DNA of 9,859 bases from a bacterium (lineage in GTDB: Bacteria > SZUA-79 > Acidulodesulfobacterales > Acidulodesulfobacteraceae): the NCBI GenBank assembly GCA_021788495.1, contig JAJYKQ010000038.1, forward strand, positions 1-9,859, written 5' to 3'. Shown in pieces: positions 1-5,448 of this stretch. The first letter of the stretch is position 1. Every line of letters starts with the position of its first letter. A program made the translations under genes and the position numbers. The notes beneath the pieces are model-generated. The model did no database searches. It saw only the letters and a list, made by a program, of their open reading frames with translations, and was not told where the DNA came from.

Positions 1-784
1 AGTTTTCGACGAGCTTTCCCACGCATCTATTATAGACGGAGTACTGTCTTCCGGCGTAAAATTCAAAAGTTTTAAACATAATAATTTAGAACATCTCGAA
101 AGCATATTGGGCAGGCATAAAGACTATGAAATAAAGCTCGTCGTAACCGAGGGCGTTTTCAGTATGGACGGAGACATACCGGACATACCCGGTATTTTAA
201 GCATAGCAAGGCGATACGACGCCTTAAGCATAGTCGATGACGCCCATGCAACCGGTACCGCCGGAGAGAAAGGAGGCGGAAGCGCCGATTTGCATAAGGT
301 AAAACCCGATATAATCATAGGAACTCTGGGCAAGGCTCTGGCGTCGAACGGAGCTTTCGCCGTTTCGAGCCGCCTAATAATAGAATACTTAATTAATTTC
401 GGCAGGGCATTCATATTTTCTACCGGAATACCGCCGTCTTCCGCGGCAGCGGCTCTATCCGCGATAGAGTTCATAAGGGAAAATCCGGAAATAGTTAAAA
501 CACTGCGGAATAACTCGGAATTTGCCCGCAAATACTTAAAAGAGTCGGGGCTAAACACGCTGGATTCCTCGACCCATATAATTCCGATATTAATAGGAGA
601 CGAAGATAAAGCCGTTTTAATAGAAAAAGAGCTTTTAAAAGCGGATATTTACCTTAAAGCGGTAAGGTACCCGGCTGTTCCCAAAAAAAGCGCGAGATTA
701 AGGCTCGGCATAAATGCGTCGATAGACGGCCGTACGCTTAAGCATGCTTTAAAGAAAATAGCCGTTCAGGCCAAATTAACTTAG
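1..784 (+). CDS. bioF: 8-amino-7-oxononanoate synthase, 5' truncated
   Basis: PLP-dependent enzyme that condenses pimeloyl-ACP with L-alanine to 8-amino-7-oxononanoate in biotin synthesis. The reading frame is open from base 2, with no stop before the window edge, and 260 residues are visible. Members of the family run about 385-395 residues, so roughly the first 125-130 are missing. The first visible residues, FDELSHASIIDG, are the family's conserved D-x-L-x-H-A-S-x-I-D-G segment. The PLP-contacting DDAHATG follows at about 236-256. The Schiff-base lysine is in GTLGKA, with its codon at 332-334. A TTG at 107 can be read as a start but lies inside the conserved fold, so it is not the true start. 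bioC follows after 18 nt, which implies one transcript. The related enzyme KBL (glycine C-acetyltransferase) shares these motifs; the bioC neighbour decides for BioF. Confidence 0.96.
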   Translation, partial: VFDELSHASIIDGVLSSGVKFKSFKHNNLEHLESILGRHKDYEIKLVVTEGVFSMDGDIPDIPGILSIARRYDALSIVDDAHATGTAGEKGGGSADLHKVKPDIIIGTLGKALASNGAFAVSSRLIIEYLINFGRAFIFSTGIPPSSAAAALSAIEFIRENPEIVKTLRNNSEFARKYLKESGLNTLDSSTHIIPILIGDEDKAVLIEKELLKADIYLKAVRYPAVPKKSARLRLGINASIDGRTLKHALKKIAVQAKLT

Positions 785-802
785 TTAATTTAATGTAAAT
801 CT

Positions 803-1612
803 ATGATAGATAAACATAAAGTTAAAAAAAATTTTTCCGAAGCCGGGGATTACGACAATCATACTTCTTACCATAATATAACCCTCAAAATGATATCGCA
901 GACTATAAAAAATTATAACCGCGAAAAAAACCGGCTTAATATACTCGATATTGGATGCGGAACGGCTCAGGGATATTTTGCCGTTAAGGACGCCGTTCCC
1001 GCAAATTCTTTCTATTATTTAGGTTTAGACATTGCTTTGGGAATGCTTAAAGAAGCAAAAAGGAAAATAGCCGGCGCCGACGGTGCGGCAAATAATGCCG
1101 GCCTTATTTGCGGAGACGCCGAACTTATGCCGTTAAAGCATAAAAAATTCGATATTATTTTTTCAAATATGACACTGCACTGGCTCAATAATACGGATTA
1201 TCTTTTAAATATATGCAGCTCCCTGTTAAAAAAAGACGGGATTATTATATTGTCTTTTTTAATTTCGGGAACGTTAAGGGAATTCGAAGAAAACTTTAAA
1301 ACCGCCGAAAACGAAAACCCGATAAAACTTCATAAGTTTCCGGAGTTAGAACGATTCAAAGAAAAAATAGGCATTGCGGGCTTAAAGATTAACTATTCCG
1401 AGGTCATAGAATATATTGAAACCGCCGTGTCTTCTTTGCATCTTCTAAAAAAAATAAATATGCTCGGAGCAAAAAATGCCGTTAACGAAAAAATATTGGG
1501 GGCGGGGTCATTGAGGCGGGTACTGACTGCTTACGATAAATATTACCGCAACGATAAAAATATGGTTTACTGCACATATAGAATTGCTTATTTAACGCTT
1601 GCAAAACAATAA
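803..1612 (+). CDS. bioC: malonyl-ACP O-methyltransferase
   Basis: SAM-dependent methyltransferase of 269 residues (BioC proteins are usually about 250-280). BioC methylates the free carboxyl of malonyl-ACP so that fatty-acid synthesis can build the pimeloyl chain. SAM motif I is ILDIGCGTAQG at residues 47-57, and the acidic residue that binds the ribose is in GLDIALGML at 74-82. Then comes GDAELMPL at 104-111. The SNMTLHWL stretch at 121-128 matches the BioC form (SN...W) of post-motif II. The N-terminal KVKKNFSEAGDYDNH resembles the BioC start in which the protein binds its ACP substrate. The ATG at 803 fits this alignment but has no clear Shine-Dalgarno, so translational coupling with bioF is likely. 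A generic class I methyltransferase is the alternative; the position after bioF makes BioC much more likely. Confidence 0.92.
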   Translation: MIDKHKVKKNFSEAGDYDNHTSYHNITLKMISQTIKNYNREKNRLNILDIGCGTAQGYFAVKDAVPANSFYYLGLDIALGMLKEAKRKIAGADGAANNAGLICGDAELMPLKHKKFDIIFSNMTLHWLNNTDYLLNICSSLLKKDGIIILSFLISGTLREFEENFKTAENENPIKLHKFPELERFKEKIGIAGLKINYSEVIEYIETAVSSLHLLKKINMLGAKNAVNEKILGAGSLRRVLTAYDKYYRNDKNMVYCTYRIAYLTLAKQ

Positions 1613-1652
1613 AAAACCCTGAATAAATTATTAATCTATTCAGGGTAAATTT
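1611..1652. terminator. bidirectional intrinsic terminator between bioC and pal
   Basis: A perfect 10-bp stem, ACCCTGAATA (1616-1625) with TATTCAGGGT (1637-1646), closes an 11-nt loop. On the minus strand the stem is followed by six U residues (the A run at 1611-1616), making a good terminator for pal. On the plus strand the following tract, AAATTTTAATTT, is poorer, so termination of bioC is probably weaker. The hairpin begins 4 nt after the bioC stop codon. Confidence 0.85.
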
Positions 1653-1679
1653 TAATTTAAAATTTTAGAATTTTGCCGC

Positions 1680-2225
1680 TTATTTAACAGCCGCAAAATG
1701 GTCTCTTCTGTTTATCGCGTAACATACTTCCGTATGCGCTCTGCATAAAGGTTTTTCTTTTCCGTAGCTGATTGTTTTAAGCCTGTCTGCCGAAACGCCA
1801 AGGTCTTGAAGATATGCTTTGGCGGCGTTAGCCCTTCTCCATCCGAGCGCAAGGTTGTACGCTTCGGAACCTCTTCTGTCGCAATTTCCCTGAATCTGAA
1901 TAACTACGTCTGAATTATACTTAAGATAAATCGCATCCTTTTTGAGTATCATCTTATCAAGCGGAGTAAGGATAGATTTGTCGAAAGCAAAATGAATGTT
2001 GTTTGAATTGGCTTGAATATCGTAATTTGCAAGCCACGGATACTTTTTCATGTAAGACGGCGTCTGTGCAGCCTGAGGGGTCGTCGCCGCAGCGGCCGGT
2101 TTTTGTGCCGGAGGCAGGGCGCTAGAGGACGTTTTTGTTACTTTCGGAGCGCATCCGGAAAGGACGGCGGAAACTCCGAAAACTAAACCGAGAATAGAAA
2201 GACCGATCTTTGTTTTTTTGTTCAT
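1680..2225 (-). CDS. pal: peptidoglycan-associated lipoprotein Pal (OmpA-like domain)
   Basis: Outer-membrane lipoprotein of the Tol-Pal system, 181 residues, that anchors the outer membrane to peptidoglycan. A lipoprotein signal peptide ends in the lipobox LSGC with the lipidated Cys at residue 25. A flexible Ala/Pro/Thr/Gln linker covers about 26-57. The OmpA-C domain spans about 75-178. Its peptidoglycan-binding core, starting NCDRRGSEAYN at 114-124 and running through the RRA at 130-132, is the canonical Pal signature, and NRRDHF is at 172-177. A Cys pair at 161 and 168 is, from memory, common in deltaproteobacterial Pal. The Shine-Dalgarno AAGGAGAG (2234-2241, minus strand) supports the start at 2225. 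No tolB or tolQRA is adjacent on this side; upstream is a divergent radical SAM cassette. It is transcribed against bioC. Confidence 0.96.
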   Translation of the reverse strand: MNKKTKIGLSILGLVFGVSAVLSGCAPKVTKTSSSALPPAQKPAAAATTPQAAQTPSYMKKYPWLANYDIQANSNNIHFAFDKSILTPLDKMILKKDAIYLKYNSDVVIQIQGNCDRRGSEAYNLALGWRRANAAKAYLQDLGVSADRLKTISYGKEKPLCRAHTEVCYAINRRDHFAAVK

Positions 2226-2279
2226 CGTAAACTCTCTCCTTGAAAGTTAAAATAAGATTAAATTAATTGGCTTTAAAAA

Positions 2280-2295
2280 CCGGATAATCCGGATT
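2280..2295. repeat. short inverted repeat upstream of pal
   Basis: CCGGAT-A-ATCCGG (2280-2292) is a perfect 6+1+6 inverted repeat, and AATCCGGATT (2286-2295) is also a perfect 10-bp palindrome. It sits in the pal leader, downstream of the candidate pal promoter. It could be an operator or a small RNA hairpin. I recognise no regulator for it. Confidence 0.3.
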
Positions 2296-2323
2296 AGATA
2301 AATTGATTAATTTTTGCATAATA

Positions 2324-2353
2324 TATATATATCATTATTTAAAAAAAAATCAA
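2324..2353 (-). promoter_or_regulatory. candidate sigma-70 promoter for pal
   Basis: On the minus strand, TTGATT (2348-2353) can serve as the -35 box. The -10 would be a TATATA within the alternating AT tract at 2321-2331, for example 2326-2331 with a 16-nt spacer or 2324-2329 with 18 nt. The low complexity makes the exact -10 ambiguous. The leader to the pal ATG would be about 90 nt. Confidence 0.35.
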
Positions 2354-2380
2354 TAGTTTTTTTATCTATTTTTTTTAGTC

Positions 2381-2408
2381 TTGAAAATTGGAAATTATGA
2401 GGTATATT
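2381..2408 (+). promoter_or_regulatory. candidate sigma-70 promoter for the radical SAM cassette
   Basis: TTGAAA (2381-2386) and TATATT (2403-2408) are separated by 16 nt. Transcription would begin near 2415 and leave a leader of about 50 nt before the ATG at 2466. A/T tracts at 2340-2376 lie just upstream and could act as an UP-element or a bent region. This gives the cassette its own promoter, divergent from pal. Confidence 0.5.
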
Positions 2409-2465
2409 TTTAGTAAGGACGGACGATAATTAAATCGTAATATATTAATTAAAATAAAATAAAAA

Positions 2466-3485
2466 ATGGACGAATATACGGAGATAAAAAATAGTGAAAA
2501 CGATTTTTACGTTCAATGGCATTTTATAGACTCCTGCAATCTGAGATGCGTCCATTGCTACCAAAACGATTATAACCACAAATCTTTAGATTTAAATATT
2601 TTGGGAAATATATTTCGGAAATTGGACGAAGCAATGGCGAAATGGAAAATGAAATGCTTCGTTTCGCTTACGGGAGGAGAGCCTTTTTTAAAACCGGAAG
2701 GGCTTTTTTACTTAATGGATATGATAGAAGGCTCGGATAATTTCAAAAATATTGCGATTTTGACCAACGGAACGCTTATCGACGACGAACTGATTAAAAA
2801 GATTAAAAATTATAAAAAATTAGCCGAAGTACAAGTTTCCCTCGACGGACATGATGAAGAGTCCCATGACCGCATAAGGGGAGAAGGAACATTTTTGAAA
2901 ACGGTAAATTCTATTAAAATGCTTAAAAATTCCGGAATTAAAACCGCCGTAATGTTCACTCTCCATAAAAAAAATATCGGCTCGGCATCCAATATGCCGA
3001 AACTCGCCGCCTCGTTAAACGTAGATGCTTTAACGGTGGAAAGGATGACGACTATGAACGATGCTGAAAGAGACGAATTTTTTATCGAAGCCCCCGACGT
3101 AAAAAAAGTTTATTCAGACGTTTACGGCAGGGCTGAAACGGAATTTAAAAATAAAAATACCAAACTTTCGACATCCCGGCCGCTATGGAATCTTATAGAC
3201 GAGAATGCCGGAGGATACTGTCCGATAGGCTTATCGTCTCTATGCATACTCCATGACGGCACCCTGCTTCCTTGCAGAAGACTTTATCTTCCGCTCGGAA
3301 ACATTTTAACGGACGGACTGTTTAAGGTGTGGTACGACTCCGATATTCTGTGGCAATTAAGAAAAAGAAAGGTCAAAAGCGAATGCGCCGGATGCTCCCA
3401 TGAGGATAGATGCGGCGGATGCAGCGCTATAAGCTATTACCTTAACAATGATTTGAATTCTAAAGACCCGCAGTGCTGGATATAA
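2466..3485 (+). CDS. radical SAM/SPASM protein, probable peptide maturase
   Basis: Radical SAM enzyme of 339 residues. The SAM-binding [4Fe-4S] motif is CNLRCVHC (Cys 24, 28, 31), followed by LTGGEP at 68-73, and VSLDG at 124-128 is a typical barrel strand. The C-terminal part is a SPASM domain: Cys260 and Cys270 bracket Gly265, then Cys307-x2-Cys310-x5-Cys316-x2-Cys319, and Cys337 near the end. SPASM domains hold extra [4Fe-4S] clusters and are typical of enzymes that modify ribosomal peptides, such as PqqE, MftC and sactisynthases, or proteins, as in anSME. The gene downstream encodes a PqqD-like peptide-binding protein and the next ORF is a 34-residue peptide, so I infer peptide modification. 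The bond it makes (thioether, C-C, epimerisation or other) cannot be read from the sequence. The ATG at 2466 has no clear Shine-Dalgarno. I cannot place it in a named subfamily. Confidence 0.9.
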   Translation: MDEYTEIKNSENDFYVQWHFIDSCNLRCVHCYQNDYNHKSLDLNILGNIFRKLDEAMAKWKMKCFVSLTGGEPFLKPEGLFYLMDMIEGSDNFKNIAILTNGTLIDDELIKKIKNYKKLAEVQVSLDGHDEESHDRIRGEGTFLKTVNSIKMLKNSGIKTAVMFTLHKKNIGSASNMPKLAASLNVDALTVERMTTMNDAERDEFFIEAPDVKKVYSDVYGRAETEFKNKNTKLSTSRPLWNLIDENAGGYCPIGLSSLCILHDGTLLPCRRLYLPLGNILTDGLFKVWYDSDILWQLRKRKVKSECAGCSHEDRCGGCSAISYYLNNDLNSKDPQCWI

Positions 3486-3520
3486 TTAATACATATAATT
3501 AATATGGGGGATTTAAGAAA

Positions 3521-3817
3521 ATGATGGCGCTTGCAGATAACGTATCCATAAAGCGGGACGAAGATAATTTTATGCTTTTCGACAATCTTAGCGGCAATAT
3601 TTATAAGCTTAACGAATTATCGTTTGAAGTTTTATCGCTTTGCGACGGTAAAAAAACGGATGAAGAAATACTTTTAAGCATAACGGAAAATTTCGACGTG
3701 ACGATAACGGAAGCGGAAAAAGATTTTAAAAGATTAATGCAAATGCTTTCGGATAAAAATTATATCTACGATAACGGCAATAAAAAAGGAGGTGAATTTT
3801 ATGAAAAAGGTTTATAA
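3521..3817 (+). CDS. PqqD-like RiPP recognition protein
   Basis: Small protein of 98 residues resembling the PqqD family, a winged-helix RiPP recognition element (RRE). In this family the protein binds the leader of a precursor peptide and presents it to the radical SAM enzyme. Typical PqqD features are a beta hairpin with LFDNLSGNIYKLNELSFEVL at about 19-38, then CDGKKTDEEILLSI at 41-54, where such proteins have a helix starting after a DG turn. The amphipathic helix AEKDFKRLMQMLSDKNYI follows at about 65-82. The start could be either ATG at 3521 or 3524; a G-rich stretch at 3506-3510 is the only possible ribosome binding site. It follows the radical SAM gene by 35 nt, and its last 17 nt overlap the small ORF that follows, which suggests translational coupling. 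Confidence 0.85.
   Translation: MMALADNVSIKRDEDNFMLFDNLSGNIYKLNELSFEVLSLCDGKKTDEEILLSITENFDVTITEAEKDFKRLMQMLSDKNYIYDNGNKKGGEFYEKGL
3786..3795 (+). promoter_or_regulatory. perfect Shine-Dalgarno for the 34-aa peptide
   Basis: AAGGAGGTGA is complementary over all ten bases to the usual 3' end of 16S rRNA and lies 5 nt before the ATG at 3801. It sits within the coding sequence of the PqqD-like gene. It is the strongest ribosome binding site in the window and decides that the short ORF is translated. Confidence 0.85.
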
Positions 3818-3905
3818 CGCACCGTTGTTTATTGAAATTCCCGCGGAAGAATTTTACGCTTTAATTACCGAGGGATACGGACTAAAGGATTCGTGTTACT
3901 CCTGA
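3801..3905 (+). CDS. small peptide, candidate RiPP precursor (34 aa)
   Basis: Short ORF starting MKKVYNAPLFIEIP and ending GYGLKDSCYS before a TGA at 3903-3905. The KK-x-Y-x-x-P start followed by a hydrophobic beta-type stretch (PLFIEIP) and acidic residues (AEEF) looks like the leader part of radical SAM-modified peptides that bind an RRE. The C-terminal part (about residues 24-34) has Gly, Tyr, Ser and one Cys and would be the core. Support is strong for translation (perfect Shine-Dalgarno at 3786-3795, overlap with the PqqD-like gene, strong terminator just after) and contextual for function. I recognise no family. If the TGA were read as selenocysteine, the frame would continue K-E-C-K to TAA at 3918-3920, giving 39 residues and a C-x-x-U-x-x-C pattern. 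No protease or exporter is adjacent. The plain 34-residue reading is the default. Confidence 0.7.
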   Translation: MKKVYNAPLFIEIPAEEFYALITEGYGLKDSCYS

Positions 3906-3912
3906 AAGGAGT
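3898..3912 (+). other. small hairpin with the UGA in its loop
   Basis: ACTCC (3898-3902) pairs with GGAGT (3908-3912), and the loop UGAAA contains the stop codon of the 34-residue ORF. An additional U-G pair (3897-3913) can extend it. It is only 5-6 bp, so it may be chance, but together with the next hairpin it puts the stop codon in a structured RNA context. Confidence 0.35.
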
Positions 3913-3917
3913 GCAAA

Positions 3918-3936
3918 TAAGCGCAGTTTGCGCTTA
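3918..3936 (+). other. 8-bp hairpin with GUU loop, possible SECIS-like element
   Basis: TAAGCGCA (3918-3925) pairs perfectly with TGCGCTTA (3929-3936) around the triloop GTT. It is not followed by a T-tract, so it is not itself a terminator. The loop starts 20 nt after the UGA at 3903-3905 and its first base is G. As I recall them, bacterial SECIS elements have a G among the first loop bases and lie about 16-37 nt after the UGA. The element could instead be a 3'-stabilising hairpin of a highly expressed short mRNA. Confidence 0.45.
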
Positions 3937-3945
3937 AACCGGTTA

Positions 3946-3997
3946 TTCCCTAACCTGTTGCTTTTAAGAAACATCAAGCAGGTTAGGGAGTTTTTTT
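3946..3997 (+). terminator. strong intrinsic terminator of the radical SAM cassette
   Basis: The stem TCCCTAACCTG (3947-3957) with CAGGTTAGGGA (3979-3989) is a perfect 11 bp, plus a U-G pair below it, and is followed by seven T residues (3991-3997). It closes the cassette that starts at about 2403 and insulates it from the J-protein gene downstream. Confidence 0.92.
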
Positions 3998-4029
3998 ATA
4001 TTTTTATTATTAAAGCCGGGCACGGCGTA

Positions 4030-4058
4030 TTGAATTTTTTTACCGTTTCTGATATTAT
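4030..4058 (+). promoter_or_regulatory. sigma-70-type promoter for the J-protein gene
   Basis: TTGAAT (4030-4035) and TATTAT (4053-4058) are separated by 17 nt. Transcription would start around 4065, only a few bases before the ATG at 4068, so the mRNA may be leaderless or nearly so. This agrees with the absence of a Shine-Dalgarno there. Confidence 0.55.
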
Positions 4059-4067
4059 TAAAATAAT

Positions 4068-4979
4068 ATGGAATACAAAGATTATTACAAAATATTAGGC
4101 GTAGGTAAAACCGCTTCGGCGGATGAAATAAAAAAAGCGTACAGAAAATTAGCAAGAAAACACCATCCTGACGTTAACCCCAACGATAAAACCGCGGAAT
4201 CTAAATTTAAAGAACTGCAGGAAGCATACGACGTTCTGAAAGACGAAAAAAAACGAAAGGAATACGACGAACTGGGAACTAATTATTTCAATTATAAAAA
4301 TGCCGGCGCGGGCGGAGGCGCTTCGCAGGGACAATATCATTACGATTATTCCGGCGGCGGCCCTTCCGGTTTTAACTACGGTTACAATAATGCCGGAGGC
4401 GGAGAAGGATTTAACTTCGAGGATATATTTTCCGACCTTTTTAACAGGTCGGGAAGAAAACAGGGGCCGGCAAGAGGAAACGATTTGAATGCCGAACTTG
4501 AAATATCGGTAGCAGAAAGCGTAAAAGGCGCCGAAAGAATAATAAGTTTAAACGGCGAAAAAATAAAAATAAAAATACCCGCCGGAATATCGAACGGAGG
4601 AAAAATAAAGCTTTCGGGAAAAGGGTCGGCAGGTTTCAACGGAGGCCCTAACGGCGATTTATACATTACTATTTCGGTTTTAAACGATAACATATACGAA
4701 AGGAAAGAAAACGATATCTATGTCAATAAAAAGATAAAGCTGACGGAAGCCGTCCTCGGAGCAAAGGTGGAAGTCTCGGCGATAGACGGCAAATTTATGC
4801 TTACTATTCCCGCCGGAACTCAAAACGGAACTAAATTCCGCATTTCTAAAAAAGGGGCAACGGATGTTTCGGGCAAAAAAACAGGCGATTTAATTGTTAC
4901 CGTTTATGTCGATATACCTTCTGGTATATCGGATAAGACTAAAAAGATATTCGCCGAACTTTCGAAAGAAGGAATTTAA
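4068..4979 (+). CDS. cbpA: CbpA-type J-domain co-chaperone (DnaJ without zinc finger)
   Basis: Hsp40 co-chaperone of 303 residues that stimulates the DnaK ATPase and delivers unfolded clients. The J domain spans about 4-68 with the essential HPD at 33-35. A Gly-rich region follows at about 79-114 (many Gly, Tyr, Asn), then FEDIFSDLF at 117-125. The two C-terminal substrate-binding beta domains run from about 139 to 297, with [16 protein letters not shown] and [16 protein letters not shown] as paired signatures. The CxxCxGxG zinc repeats of DnaJ itself are absent, so this is the type II/CbpA form (CbpA is about 306 residues). A CbpM-like gene lies 14 nt downstream, as in other bacteria. No DnaK or GrpE gene is in the window. 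The start at 4068 fits the J-domain start; there is no ribosome binding site. Confidence 0.93.
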   Translation: MEYKDYYKILGVGKTASADEIKKAYRKLARKHHPDVNPNDKTAESKFKELQEAYDVLKDEKKRKEYDELGTNYFNYKNAGAGGGASQGQYHYDYSGGGPSGFNYGYNNAGGGEGFNFEDIFSDLFNRSGRKQGPARGNDLNAELEISVAESVKGAERIISLNGEKIKIKIPAGISNGGKIKLSGKGSAGFNGGPNGDLYITISVLNDNIYERKENDIYVNKKIKLTEAVLGAKVEVSAIDGKFMLTIPAGTQNGTKFRISKKGATDVSGKKTGDLIVTVYVDIPSGISDKTKKIFAELSKEGI

Positions 4980-4993
4980 ATTAGGAATTCAAA

Positions 4994-5368
4994 ATGGATT
5001 ATTTTATTAATCTTTTAAATTTTTGCGGCGATATTCGCATGGACGATAAATCCGCAATGTTTTTCGTAGATGAAGGAATAATCTGCGTCGAACGCAGGGA
5101 AAACGAATTTTATATAGACGAGAAAACTGCCGAAACCTTAAAATTGATTTCCGAAATTAAAAACGAGCTGGGGGTCAACGATGAAGGCGCATCGGTGATT
5201 CTTAACCTGAGAGAAAAAATTATAGACTGCCAAAATAAGCTTAAAACCGTTTTCGATGCTATAGAAAGGGCTAAAAGCATAGACGAGCTTATGTTCATAA
5301 TGAGAAAAAGCGAAGCGTTCAGAAACATATCAGACAGCTTTTCGAATAACGGCGATGAAGGTTTTTAA
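4994..5368 (+). CDS. cbpM: CbpM-like chaperone modulator
   Basis: Protein of 124 residues that aligns by eye with CbpM (PF13591-type), a MerR-related helical protein that binds the J domain of CbpA and inhibits it. Matching features are LNFCGDIRMDD at 8-18 (compare EFC..TGIS in CbpM), FFVDEGIICV at 23-32, and LKLISEIKNELGVND at 49-63. Then comes GASVILNLREKIIDCQNKLK at 65-84, the family's G-x-x-V-x-L-x-L-x-x-x-I segment. About 35 further residues form a charged helical tail not seen in E. coli CbpM (about 101 residues). The Shine-Dalgarno AGGA (4983-4986) supports the ATG at 4994. Adjacency to the CbpA-type gene is the main support, since sequence similarity in this family is low. A MerR-type repressor (HspR-like) of the same operon is the alternative. 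Confidence 0.75.
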   Translation: MDYFINLLNFCGDIRMDDKSAMFFVDEGIICVERRENEFYIDEKTAETLKLISEIKNELGVNDEGASVILNLREKIIDCQNKLKTVFDAIERAKSIDELMFIMRKSEAFRNISDSFSNNGDEGF

Positions 5369-5434
5369 CTTCATTTTCGGCCGTCAACCAGTTTTTCCGG
5401 ATAGTAATTTATACAATAAACAAAATACAATAAT

Positions 5435-5441
5435 AAAGGTG
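5435..5441 (+). promoter_or_regulatory. ribosome binding site of bioB
   Basis: AAAGGTG lies 7 nt before the ATG at 5449 and supports that start. The 80-nt gap before bioB (5369-5448) holds no terminator that I can see and only weak -10-like TACAAT matches (5412-5417, 5426-5431) without convincing -35 boxes. bioB could therefore be read from the chaperone transcript or from a weak promoter of its own. Confidence 0.6.
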
Positions 5442-5448
5442 CCTATAT

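Noticed and set aside
3504..3524. Tiny ORF ATG-GGG-GAT-TTA-AGA-AAA-TGA before the PqqD-like gene
   Set aside because: It has only six codons and no ribosome binding site. It may be chance, and gives no sign of being an attenuator.
3906..3911. AAGGAG after the TGA as a ribosome binding site for another gene
   Set aside because: No start codon with an open frame follows at a suitable distance; the terminator comes next.
5369..5448. Biotin repressor (BirA or BioR) operator upstream of bioB
   Set aside because: I looked for TTGTAAACC-type and TTAT..ATAA-type repeats and found no convincing inverted pair.
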